NCBI GenBank assembly: GCA_022649305.1
Contig: JALCNW010000016.1
Span: 1-64,000, forward strand
Direction: 5' to 3'
DNA from: Enterobacter sp.
Lineage (GTDB): Bacteria > Pseudomonadota > Gammaproteobacteria > Enterobacterales > Enterobacteriaceae
Length of the DNA stretch: 64,000 bases
The position numbers and the translations under genes were made by a program. Below the pieces are notes generated by a model that ran no database searches, had not been told where the DNA came from, and saw only the letters and a program-made list of their open reading frames with translations. Below, in pieces: positions 26,614 to 34,288 of the stretch; positions within the stretch are counted from its first letter, which is position 1, and each line of letters begins with the position of its first letter.

Positions 26614-26726
26614 TGTCAGAAAACGGTGTCAACAATAGGACGCCTGCCAACAATTGCCAAGGCTAATTTTTCAACATCCCGGAAGATACCTGCGAAGAGG
26701 TGCCAGAAAACGGTCGTTTGTTGGCA
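26614..26726. repeat. Paired repeats upstream of the serine recombinase
   Basis: TGTCAGAAAACGGT (26614-26627) and TGCCAGAAAACGGT (26701-26714) are direct copies with one mismatch, 87 bp apart. TGCCAACAA (26645-26653) and TTGTTGGCA (26718-26726) are perfect inverted copies. The arrangement suggests a recombinase-binding (res-like) region. This is inference from position and repetition. Confidence 0.45.
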
Positions 26727-26866
26727 TGGTGTTGAGCGCAATGCCTAACGGTGAAGACCTGACATTCGTGCTGTTGGGTGCCAAGTCGAATCAAAATCAT
26801 GTTGAACCATAGATTCAAAATGTTACTATTGGAATACATTGTCGGGGTTTTGGTATACAGACGCTT

Positions 26867-27080
26867 ACCCGAAATGGCGCATCAACAAGGCTCTGCCGCT
26901 AGCGTAGCGGAGCCGGGGTGAAAAGAGGGATCGCACTATTACCCACTGGTCTAGTTCCGAAAGGCGGCGTATGCCAGAGTGCGTGAGGTTATGCAAGGTG
27001 CTGAGTCTTGGACTTGCATAACCAATATCCAATAGTGATTTATCATGTTTTGCAAAGGGCTTACGTCGTGAGCCTTTTTT
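26867..27080 (+). ncRNA. Putative structured island RNA with intrinsic terminator
   Basis: The 892-bp gap 26594-27485 has no convincing gene. Its centre is highly structured: GGCTCtgCCGCTA/TAGCGGaGCC (26889-26914), GGTTATGCAAG/CTTGCATAACC (perfect 11-bp arms, 26987-27023), enclosed by CACTATT (26934-26940) and AATAGTG (27031-27037). It ends in GGGCTTAC-GTC-GTGAGCC plus six T (27057-27080), a plus-strand terminator. A weak promoter with an extended TGG-TATACA -10 lies at 26830-26860. The 5' end is an estimate. I do not recognise the RNA family. Confidence 0.4.
27052..27080 (+). terminator. Intrinsic terminator inside the island gap
   Basis: AAAGGGCTTAC-GTC-GTGAGCC-TTTTTT: a 7-bp stem (one G-U pair), tight loop and T-run on the plus strand, with no upstream plus-strand gene closer than 26022. 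Confidence 0.7.
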
Positions 27081-27117
27081 AAAGCAGAGTAGTTCACATC
27101 GCCGATCCAAGCAGGGA

Positions 27118-27221
27118 CCCAGAAAAGAGGTTACAACTCTGGAAGCCTGATTAGCCAAGGGCCTCACTGCAAATCATCGCATCGGTCCTTAGGGCTAGTT
27201 TTGCTCCCCAGAAAAGAGGTT
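27118..27221. repeat. Direct repeat in island non-coding DNA
   Basis: CCCAGAAAAGAGGTT occurs exactly at 27118-27132 and again at 27207-27221, 89 bp apart, with a related GTGAAAAGAGGG at 26918. The copies could be integrase or excisionase arm sites or transcript features. Confidence 0.5.
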
Positions 27222-27260
27222 TAATAAAACATATAAAACAAAACAAGAAGTTAAAAAGAA

Positions 27261-27293
27261 AAGACAACACCAGAATTAAGTTCTTGTTGTCTT
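27261..27293. repeat. Long hairpin in island non-coding DNA
   Basis: AAGACAACA-cc-AGAA (27261-27275) pairs with TTCT-TGTTGTCTT (27281-27293) around a 5-nt loop, giving 13 base pairs with one 2-nt bulge. No T-run follows. From 27294 to 27485 I see nothing further. Confidence 0.6.
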
Positions 27294-27485
27294 GAAGCTT
27301 CAGCTCAGCACTCACCAGCCCACCAACCTACACTTCAAAAGCTACAGGAAAAATTTGTCGCGCCAAAAGGTGGATGTCCTAGGTTTGCCAGCCCCACTTT
27401 CAGGCATTGCGTTCAAAAACTTCGGCAGTGGCAGACTTTTCCTTATAGAGGCAACCCCCCTCAAAAGTTAAGCGGCGCGGTAAAG

Positions 27486-27701
27486 CTAAAGCTCGCCCAG
27501 ATTTCTCATTGATTGCTCGATCTCCGCAACCCATTTATCAGGGCAAGGATAAACCCGGCTTTCGGTGCTAATCCGGTTCGGTGACACGCTACGGGTTAGC
27601 CCATGCAATGACTTAACATGAGCGATCCAGCATGTTTTGACTGCTTTCCCCGTCCGGGATTTAACATCATCGGCAATTTGTCTGTAGGTCGCCATTAACA
27701 T
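27486..27701 (-). CDS. Small putative DNA-binding protein of the island
   Basis: 71 aa. ATYRQIADDVKSRTGKAVKTC has the spacing of a helix-turn-helix, and the rest (NRISTESRVYPCPDKW) is basic to neutral. Similar short proteins are common in enterobacterial integrative elements, but I know no function for them. GGAG lies 5 bp before the ATG at 27701; an ATG two codons later is an alternative. It lies downstream of the integrase terminator. An excisionase-like role is possible but unproven. Confidence 0.6.
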   Translation of the reverse strand: MLMATYRQIADDVKSRTGKAVKTCWIAHVKSLHGLTRSVSPNRISTESRVYPCPDKWVAEIEQSMRNLGEL

Positions 27702-27833
27702 CCATACTCCGCTAGTTGTTTAAATGTTGCGAAAGAGGCTGCTTGTTGAAGGTTACATCTGATTCATCTAGCTTCGCCAGTCGAGCTACGAAAGCGCCGC
27801 GAATTCCGCACCATGATTTCCACTACCCTTGAT

Positions 27834-27866
27834 AAAAAACGCGCCACAGAGCTTCCTGGCGCGTTT
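27834..27866 (-). terminator. Intrinsic terminator of the integrase gene
   Basis: On the minus strand, AAACGCGCCA-GGAAGCTCTG-TGGCGCGTTT followed by T residues, beginning 8 bp after the integrase stop. Confidence 0.88.
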
Positions 27867-27874
27867 GGCACATC

Positions 27875-29827
27875 CTATGATTTATGTCTGCGCCGTGCGT
27901 CGATGACCGCCTTGATACCCGCTTGCGAGTCGAACTGTGCAATATCAGGCAACCTGTAGCGAAGCTGCGAAATCACGCCCAATTGCTCTCCCACATCAGT
28001 ATCCTTACGATAGGTTGTCATCGCGGTAGTGCTGCCCCGAACATGCCCAACAAGCTGCGCAATCGTGCGTTCGTTGGTCTCAAACTTGTCTACGGCGTTG
28101 ATGAAAGTATGCCGCAGCGAATGGAACGTTTTCTTACCGTCACGGGTAAAACCGAGGACTTTGCCAAAGTAGTTTTCGTTAAACCATTTTGAGGCAGCGG
28201 CACGATATCCTTTGATTTTGTTGTGCTTCAACTCAGGGAAAAGACGATCATACCCAGCAGCTTTCAATGCATCTATATACTCCAGCAGCCCTAGCTCGAT
28301 AAGTCGCGGATGAATTGGGACCTGACGGATCGCATTCACCGTCTTTAATGATTTATCGCCACCAGCCTGCACTTCTTCATCCATCACCTTATCCGGCGCA
28401 CCAAGGTTAAAATCAATATAGGCAATCCCGTTTTTATCTTCGCGAATATCCGTCAGATAAAGCTGGCAAAGCTCATTGATGCGCCCACCCACATATAATG
28501 CCAACAGAGGCAACCAGTAGTGAAACGGGCGGAAGCTCGTATAACGTCCGTATTGATTGGGCTTTCCCGCGCCTTTCTTAAACCAGTCAGCCGAGAAAAT
28601 TTGCTCTAGTTCCTCGTCGGTGAAGAGGTCGCGGCGATCCTGCTCACGCACCATCACGCGGCGCTGAGCCAGCACATTCTCAGCAGGGTTATCAAAAAGG
28701 TAACGTTCGCTCTTAGCCCATTTGAGCATAGAACCCAGTGACTCAATATGCCTGCCAATGGCATCTCGACTCATAACTGGCTGGCCATCAGCTAGCGCTA
28801 TTTCAATAAGCTTTTGCGTATCTGAAATCTTGTATTTTCGACGCATTAAATACAGATTACCGGGCATATTCTGCATTTTGGTGATGTAATCCTTCACAAC
28901 GTCACGATTCAGTTCACCTAGAGTTAAATCGCCCATTATCTCCACGAAGTGTTCAATTCTGGAACGAATTTTCCCCTCGCTGGCTAGCTTAATATCGCCC
29001 GTATTTTTATAGACCAAAAACGCTTCCAGCAATGCTGAAACCGTCATGCTCGCATACGTAGGGTTGCAATACGGATTAATGATAGAGGCTACAGGAATCG
29101 CTGGTGTTACACCTACCGGAGCGCATGGCAGAGCACTTAATGTTGGCTCTGATTTCGTAAGCGCCTTATCCCAAGCGCTACGCAGTTTTTCAGCCTGCAC
29201 GTTGTTGATGAACAAAGAACTTGCATTCAGCGTCACCCCGGGTAAATCCAACAACCAGAGGGAAAGAGGATTGCCGTTGTTAGCCCTGAATGCCGTAACC
29301 TCAACCTGTCGCCCGTTCAGCAATTCAACAAGGGCAAACTGCGGCTGGTAAAGCTGCATATAGCCGTTCACCGCAGCCTCAGCACCGTCATACGCAATGT
29401 TATTCAAAACGAACCCATGCGTATCAGGATCACGCTCAAGCGTGCTGAAATCATCAATCAGAAAGCCACGCTGGTTCGATACAAGGGCATACAGCGGCAC
29501 ATTGTCTGCCAGAAGATGCTGGACGACAGTCTCAACCCCAACCCCAAATGAATCGCAAAACAATGCCAGGCTGATTTTGCCAGCGCCAGTCAACAATGGG
29601 GCATTGCCCCTGATCTTCTCTTTATCCACTTGCCTGAACTCTTCCAGAGACGCATACCACTTCTCCAGCAAACGCGCGGCAATAGCTCTGGCATTTGCAA
29701 GGTGGGTTGTGCGAGTAGATGCATGAATTTCACGCTGCCCTATCAGGGCGCGATAACGAACCGGAACGGTGATCCGCAGAACATAGATACCGCTTGGACG
29801 TCGATAGAGATTATCACGCTGTGCCAT
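27875..29827 (-). CDS. int: Large tyrosine-family site-specific integrase
   Basis: 650 aa, longer than phage P4-type integrases (~400). The N-terminus (DNLYRRPSGIYVLRITVPVR) is the DUF6538 type, followed by a ~250-residue spacer of unknown role and a SAM-like core-binding region. The catalytic set is complete: Arg in YVGGRINELCQL, HSLRHTF, GHVRGST and the nucleophile Tyr in TAMTTYRKD. It lies just inside the att repeat at tRNA-Gly and should catalyse integration and excision of the element. Confidence 0.93.
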   Translation of the reverse strand: MAQRDNLYRRPSGIYVLRITVPVRYRALIGQREIHASTRTTHLANARAIAARLLEKWYASLEEFRQVDKEKIRGNAPLLTGAGKISLALFCDSFGVGVETVVQHLLADNVPLYALVSNQRGFLIDDFSTLERDPDTHGFVLNNIAYDGAEAAVNGYMQLYQPQFALVELLNGRQVEVTAFRANNGNPLSLWLLDLPGVTLNASSLFINNVQAEKLRSAWDKALTKSEPTLSALPCAPVGVTPAIPVASIINPYCNPTYASMTVSALLEAFLVYKNTGDIKLASEGKIRSRIEHFVEIMGDLTLGELNRDVVKDYITKMQNMPGNLYLMRRKYKISDTQKLIEIALADGQPVMSRDAIGRHIESLGSMLKWAKSERYLFDNPAENVLAQRRVMVREQDRRDLFTDEELEQIFSADWFKKGAGKPNQYGRYTSFRPFHYWLPLLALYVGGRINELCQLYLTDIREDKNGIAYIDFNLGAPDKVMDEEVQAGGDKSLKTVNAIRQVPIHPRLIELGLLEYIDALKAAGYDRLFPELKHNKIKGYRAAASKWFNENYFGKVLGFTRDGKKTFHSLRHTFINAVDKFETNERTIAQLVGHVRGSTTAMTTYRKDTDVGEQLGVISQLRYRLPDIAQFDSQAGIKAVIDARRRHKS

Positions 29828-29916
29828 CGGCTGTATGACCCCTTTGTAGGAAGATCACGAGCGCCGTCACGTATGAATCAGGAAAAAGCTGAGGAATGAA
29901 TACGTTAGGGTAAATC

Positions 29917-29990
29917 TGGAGCGGGCGAAGGGAATCGAACCCTCGTATAGAGCTTGGGAAGCTCTCGTTCTACCATTGAACTACGCCCGC
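29917..29990 (-). tRNA. glyU: tRNA-Gly (anticodon CCC)
   Basis: On the minus strand, 74 nt including the encoded CCA. The acceptor GCGGGCG pairs with CGCCCGC, the D-arm reads GTTCAATGGTAGAAC, the anticodon stem AGAGC/GCTCT encloses the loop TTCCCAA (anticodon CCC), and the T-arm is AGGGTTCGATTCCCT. Its last 18 nt are the integration target of the element; the gene is whole because the repeat restores the 3' end. Confidence 0.97.
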
Positions 29991-30070
29991 TTTGAGGTGC
30001 GTAAGGCATTATAGACCTTACGCTTTTTCAGACAAGCCTCTTTGTTGCTAAGTGATGTTTAATTGACCAC

Positions 30071-30811
30071 CTAACATTTCGGCTTTGCGCCCTGGGCGGG
30101 AAGATAGCGCTGCGGATCGATGGCCGTGGCGCGATAGCGGATCTGGAAATGGAGAGCCACTGTGCTCGCGCCCGTACTTCCCATTGTCGCAATCTTCTGC
30201 CCGGCCTTAACGTTCTGTCCGTTATTCACGAGAAGCGAATCGTTGTGTGCATACGCCGTGATGTAATCTTCACCGTGCTTAATCATGATTAAGTTGCCAT
30301 AACCTCGTAGCTGGTCGCCAACATAAACAACCTTCCCTGCCCCGGATGCATATACGGGAGAGCCGCGGGTTCCTGCGATATCAATCCCTTTATTCCCACC
30401 CTCTGCGGTGGAATACGGGACAGCCACTTTGCCGCTTGCAGGCCATACCCAGCATCGCTGACCCACTGGCGGCCATGAGGATTTAGGCACGGCATAGGAT
30501 GGCGTGACCGCTGCGGTTTTGCTGCTCTTCGAGGACGATTTTTTCGCAGATGAACTGCCGCCATTAACCTTAAGTCGTTGTCCGACTTCAATGGTATACG
30601 GCGCAGAAATATTGTTCAGGCGTGCCAGATCCTTCACGCTGGTCCCCGTTGTGCGTGAGATGCGATACAAGGTGTCGCCGCGCTTAACGGTATAGACCGC
30701 TCCGGAGTCGCTACCCGATGATTTGCTGCCAGAGCAGCCCGCTAACAGCAGAGCCAGCATCAGACATAAAGCAGCGGAAAGGGGATTTCTTATCAGGCTT
30801 CCTGCAAACAA
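30071..30811 (-). CDS. actS: LysM/LytM amidase activator ActS (YgeR)
   Basis: Lipoprotein of 246 aa with lipobox LLLAGC, a LysM domain (residues ~38-83, YTVKRGDTLYRIS) and a C-terminal M23/LytM domain. The zinc ligands are lost: NKGIDIAG has Asn where active enzymes have His, and VALHFQIR lacks the first His of HLH. It is therefore an activator of a cell-wall amidase (AmiC in E. coli), not a peptidase. The start is TTG at 30811, with GAGGA 6 bp upstream and alignment to the E. coli start. Fixes the element's right flank as core DNA. Confidence 0.9.
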   Translation of the reverse strand: MFAGSLIRNPLSAALCLMLALLLAGCSGSKSSGSDSGAVYTVKRGDTLYRISRTTGTSVKDLARLNNISAPYTIEVGQRLKVNGGSSSAKKSSSKSSKTAAVTPSYAVPKSSWPPVGQRCWVWPASGKVAVPYSTAEGGNKGIDIAGTRGSPVYASGAGKVVYVGDQLRGYGNLIMIKHGEDYITAYAHNDSLLVNNGQNVKAGQKIATMGSTGASTVALHFQIRYRATAIDPQRYLPAQGAKPKC

Positions 30812-30970
30812 AACAGATCCTCGGTCAACGTAAATGGCGTCCTATGATAACAGCCTTAATTCTGTTGCCAATCTTTGCCGCTCATCCCCTATTCCGCTCA
30901 GCAGGACAAACCCGTTACTTCATAGTGCGATATAATATCGACATCCCGTATTTCGGGTACTGGAGTCGGA

Positions 30971-31522
30971 ATGAGCATACAAGAACACGTCATTTTGGTT
31001 AACGACCAGGGAGAAGCGATCGGCACCCAGGAGAAGTACGCCGCGCACACTTCACACACTCACCTGCATCTGGCCTTCTCATCGTGGCTGTTTAACGAAC
31101 GAGGCCAGTGCCTTGTGACTCGTCGCGCATTGAACAAAAAAGCCTGGCCCGGCGTCTGGACTAACTCGGTCTGTGGGCATCCACAACTGGGCGAAACCGC
31201 AGAACAGGCGATTGTTCGCCGCTGCCGCTTCGAAGTTGGCGTTGATATTGCCGACATCACGCCCATCGCCACTGAATTTCGCTACTGCGAGACCGACCCT
31301 TCCGGCATTGTTGAAAACGAGCTTTGTCCGGTCTTTGCGGCGCGAGTGACCAGCGCTGTGCGGGTGAATCTGGACGAGGTGATGGAGTTCAAATGGGTAG
31401 AGCTTGATGCCCTGTTTAGCGCGCTAGAAACAACGCCGTGGGCATTTAGCCCGTGGATGGTCTCGGAAGCCGCGACTGCCCATGCCAGGCTCAGACAGTT
31501 TGCTGCAAAATCAACGCAATAA
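30971..31522 (+). CDS. idi: Isopentenyl-diphosphate isomerase
   Basis: Nudix-fold type I isomerase of 183 aa interconverting isopentenyl and dimethylallyl diphosphate. The catalytic Cys lies in [10 protein letters not shown] (residue ~67) and the catalytic Glu in ENELCPVF (residue ~116). The metal-binding His residues are in [15 protein letters not shown] 6 bp upstream supports the ATG. It converges with lysS, sharing a terminator, the same order as in E. coli. Confidence 0.96.
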   Translation: MSIQEHVILVNDQGEAIGTQEKYAAHTSHTHLHLAFSSWLFNERGQCLVTRRALNKKAWPGVWTNSVCGHPQLGETAEQAIVRRCRFEVGVDIADITPIATEFRYCETDPSGIVENELCPVFAARVTSAVRVNLDEVMEFKWVELDALFSALETTPWAFSPWMVSEAATAHARLRQFAAKSTQ

Positions 31523-31559
31523 AAAAGCCCCGACGTGATTCACGCCGAGGCTTCTTTTA
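31521..31559. terminator. Bidirectional terminator between idi and lysS
   Basis: AAAAAAGCCCCGACGTGA-TTC-ACGCCGAGGCTTCTTTT forms a long stem with A-run and T-rich run on its two sides. Confidence 0.88.
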
Positions 31560-31571
31560 GAGCTTATTGAC

Positions 31572-33089
31572 CTATTTTACCGGACGCATTGCCGGGAACA
31601 GGATCACGTCACGAATGGTATGGCTGTTGGTGAACAGCATAACCATACGATCGATACCGATACCCAGACCCGCAGTCGGCGGTAAGCCATGCTCCAGTGC
31701 GGTCACGTAGTCTTCGTCGAAGAACATCGCTTCGTCGTCGCCTGCCGCTTTCGCATCCACCTGATCCTGGAAGCGCTGAGCCTGGTCCTGAGCGTCGTTC
31801 AGCTCGCTGAAACCGTTACCGATTTCGCGACCACCGATGAAGAACTCAAAGCGATCGGTGATCTCTGGGTTTTCGTCATTACGACGCGCCAGCGGAGAGA
31901 CTTCTGCCGGGTACTCAGTGATGAACGTTGGCTGAATCAGATGCGCTTCTGCCACTTCTTCAAAGATCTCGGTCACGATACGGCCCTGACCCCAGCTTTT
32001 CTCAACCTTGATGCCAATGCTTTCAGCGATCGCTTTCGCGGAATCGAAATTATCCAGATCGGCCATTTCGGTTTCTGGACGATACTTTTTAATCGCTTCA
32101 CGCATGGTCAGCTTCACGAACGGCTTACCAAAGTCGAACACCTCTTCGCCGTAAGGCACTTCGGTGGTGCCCAGAATGTCCTGCGCCAGGGTGCGGAACA
32201 GGGATTCGGTCAGCTCGATCAGATCTTTATAATCTGCATACGCCATATAGAGTTCCATCATGGTGAACTCTGGGTTATGGCGAACGGAGATGCCTTCGTT
32301 ACGGAAGTTACGGTTGATTTCGAACACGCGCTCGAAGCCGCCGACCACCAGACGCTTCAGGTACAGTTCCGGCGCGATACGCAGGTACATGTCCAGATCC
32401 AGCGCATTATGATGGGTAATGAACGGACGCGCAGAAGCGCCACCCGGAATCACCTGCATCATTGGCGTTTCCACTTCCATAAAGTCGCGACCCACCATGA
32501 ACTGACGGATACCGGCCATAATCTGGGAGCGGATTTTAAAGGTCTTGCGGGATTCATCATTAGCGATGAGATCCAGGTAACGCTGACGGTAGCGCGCTTC
32601 CTGATCCTGCAGGCCGTGGAATTTGTCCGGCAGAGGACGCAGTGCTTTGGTCAGCAAACGCAGTTCGGTACAGTGGATAGACAGTTCACCGGTCTTCGTC
32701 TTGAACAACTTACCTTTCGCGCCCAGGATATCGCCCAGATCCCACTTCTTGAACTGTTCGTTATAAATGCCTTCTGGCAGATCGTCGCGAGAAACGTACA
32801 GCTGAATGCGACCGCCAACGTCCTGTAACGTTACGAAGGACGCTTTGCCCATAATACGGCGGGTCATCATGCGGCCTGCAACGGACACTTCGATATTCAG
32901 TGCTTCCAGCTCTTCGTTTTCTTTCGCATCGAAGTCAGCGTGAAGCTGGTCTGAGGTACGATCGCGACGAAAATCGTTCGGGAAGGGAATGCCCTGCTCA
33001 CGCAGCGCAGCCAGCTTCTCGCGACGAGATTTCAGTTCGTTATTAAGATCGACTACCGCGTCAGTGCCCTGTGCTTGTTGTTCAGACAT
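31572..33089 (-). CDS. lysS: Lysyl-tRNA synthetase
   Basis: Class II aminoacyl-tRNA synthetase of 505 aa. The N-terminal OB fold binds the anticodon; motif 2 appears as [20 protein letters not shown] and motif 3 as [13 protein letters not shown] near the C-terminus. It charges tRNA-Lys. The start lies 9 bp downstream of the prfB stop, and prfB and recJ precede it on the same strand. The acidic/hydrophobic C-terminal end is complete. Confidence 0.97.
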   Translation of the reverse strand: MSEQQAQGTDAVVDLNNELKSRREKLAALREQGIPFPNDFRRDRTSDQLHADFDAKENEELEALNIEVSVAGRMMTRRIMGKASFVTLQDVGGRIQLYVSRDDLPEGIYNEQFKKWDLGDILGAKGKLFKTKTGELSIHCTELRLLTKALRPLPDKFHGLQDQEARYRQRYLDLIANDESRKTFKIRSQIMAGIRQFMVGRDFMEVETPMMQVIPGGASARPFITHHNALDLDMYLRIAPELYLKRLVVGGFERVFEINRNFRNEGISVRHNPEFTMMELYMAYADYKDLIELTESLFRTLAQDILGTTEVPYGEEVFDFGKPFVKLTMREAIKKYRPETEMADLDNFDSAKAIAESIGIKVEKSWGQGRIVTEIFEEVAEAHLIQPTFITEYPAEVSPLARRNDENPEITDRFEFFIGGREIGNGFSELNDAQDQAQRFQDQVDAKAAGDDEAMFFDEDYVTALEHGLPPTAGLGIGIDRMVMLFTNSHTIRDVILFPAMRPVK

Positions 33090-33098
33090 GTTGGTTCC

Positions 33099-34197
33099 TC
33101 ATAACCCTGCTTTCAAACTTGCTTCGATAAATTGGTCCAGACTGCCGTCCAGCACCGCCTGCGTGTTGCGGGTTTCAACCCCGGTACGCAAGTCTTTAAT
33201 GCGGGCGTCATCAAGGACATAAGAACGAATCTGGCTGCCCCAGCCGATGTCAGATTTGTTATCTTCCATCACCTGTTTCTCAGCATTTTTCTTCTGCATC
33301 TCCAGCTCATAAAGCTTCGCTTTCATCTGCTTCATGGCCTGGTCTTTATTCTTGTGCTGCGAACGGTCGTTCTGACACTGGGTGACCGTGTTGGTCGGAA
33401 GGTGAGTAATACGCACCGCCGATTCAGTTCGGTTAACGTGCTGGCCGCCCGCGCCGGATGCGCGATAAACGTCGATGCGCAGATCCGCCGGATTGATTTC
33501 GATATCAATATCTTCATCGACTTCCGGATACACAAACGCAGAGCTGAAGGAGGTGTGACGACGGCCGCCAGAATCGAACGGGCTCTTACGCACTAGGCGA
33601 TGTACGCCCGTTTCAGTACGCAGCCAGCCGTAGGCATAATCGCCAATAATCTTGATAGTGATGGATTTAATACCCGCCACTTCACCTTCAGACTCTTCGA
33701 TGATCTCGGTTTTGAATCCTCGCGCTTCAGCCCAGCGCAAATACATACGCGCCAGCATGCTCGCCCAGTCCTGCGCTTCTGTACCACCAGAACCTGCCTG
33801 GATATCGAGATAGCAGTCTGCGCTGTCGTATTCGCCGGAGAACATGCGACGGAATTCAAGCTGTGCCAGCTTTTCATCCAGCACGTCGAGTTCAGCAATA
33901 GTTTCGTTGAAGGTTTCTTCGTCGTCGGCTTCGACGGCTAATTCCAGCAGACCGGAAACATCTTCCAGCCCCTGAGACATTTGATCCAGCGTATCAACGA
34001 TGGCTTCGAGGGAGGAACGTTCCTTGCCCAGCGCCTGTGCGCGCTCGGGTTCGTTCCAGACGTCCGGCTGCTCCAGCTCGGCGTTTACCTCTTCGAGACG
34101 TTCTTTCTTCGCATCATAGTCAAAGATACCCCCTAAGAACGTTGGAACGCTCCGTGAGGTCTTGAATGCGGTTTTTTACCGGATTAATTTCAAACAT
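33099..34197 (-). CDS. prfB: Peptide chain release factor 2 (programmed +1 frameshift)
   Basis: RF2, 365 aa, recognises UGA/UAA stop codons. The first 25 codons run from the ATG at 34197 to an in-frame UGA at 34120-34122; the ribosome shifts +1 and continues in the frame that ends at 33099. The site has the Shine-Dalgarno-like AGGGGG (34129-34134) followed by TAT-CTT-TGA-C. The peptidyl-release motif GGQ is in [11 protein letters not shown] and the codon-recognition SPF in RKSPFDSGG. The frameshift couples RF2 supply to its own activity. It is between recJ and lysS. Confidence 0.96.
34120..34134 (-). promoter_or_regulatory. prfB +1 ribosomal frameshift site
   Basis: Minus strand AGGGGG-TAT-CTT-TGA-C: internal ribosome-binding sequence, slippery CUU and in-frame UGA followed by C, a context that terminates poorly. 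Shifting one base gives GAC-TAT-GAT and the rest of RF2. Confidence 0.96.
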
Positions 34198-34288
34198 GGT
34201 CTTTTTTTCTTTATTGGACTAGTCAAAATGCGGTGATAAGAGCGGGATTGTACCGAATCCGCGCTCTTTTTTATAGAGATTAGTGGCG

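Larger units (their letters stand above)
23527..29934. mobile_element. Integrative element (6.4 kb) at tRNA-Gly(CCC)
   Basis: An exact 18-bp direct repeat, TGGAGCGGGCGAAGGGAA, occurs at 23527-23544 and at 29917-29934. The second copy is the 3' end (with CCA) of the tRNA-Gly gene, the first is the distal junction. A large tyrosine integrase is transcribed away from the tRNA just inside it. Cargo: nuclease-like protein, XRE regulator, exported unknown protein, serine resolvase, putative structured RNA, small DNA-binding-type protein. No capsid, conjugation or replication gene is visible, so mobilisation would need help. Confidence 0.85.

Noticed and set aside
26865..27167. 100-codon minus-strand frame in the island gap
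   Set aside because: It overlaps the strong hairpins and the plus-strand terminator; no ribosome site, and its peptide looks like translated structured RNA. I prefer a non-coding reading.
26594..27485. Retron or CRISPR locus
   Set aside because: No reverse transcriptase or cas gene nearby, and no regularly spaced repeat array; only two copies of a 15-bp repeat.
23527..29934. Prophage
   Set aside because: No capsid, tail, lysis or replication genes; only integrase, resolvase and a few small genes.
31689..32828. 379-codon plus-strand frame opposite lysS
   Set aside because: It mirrors lysS codon structure, is rich in His/Phe/Gln as expected for antisense of an enzyme gene, and has no start signal.
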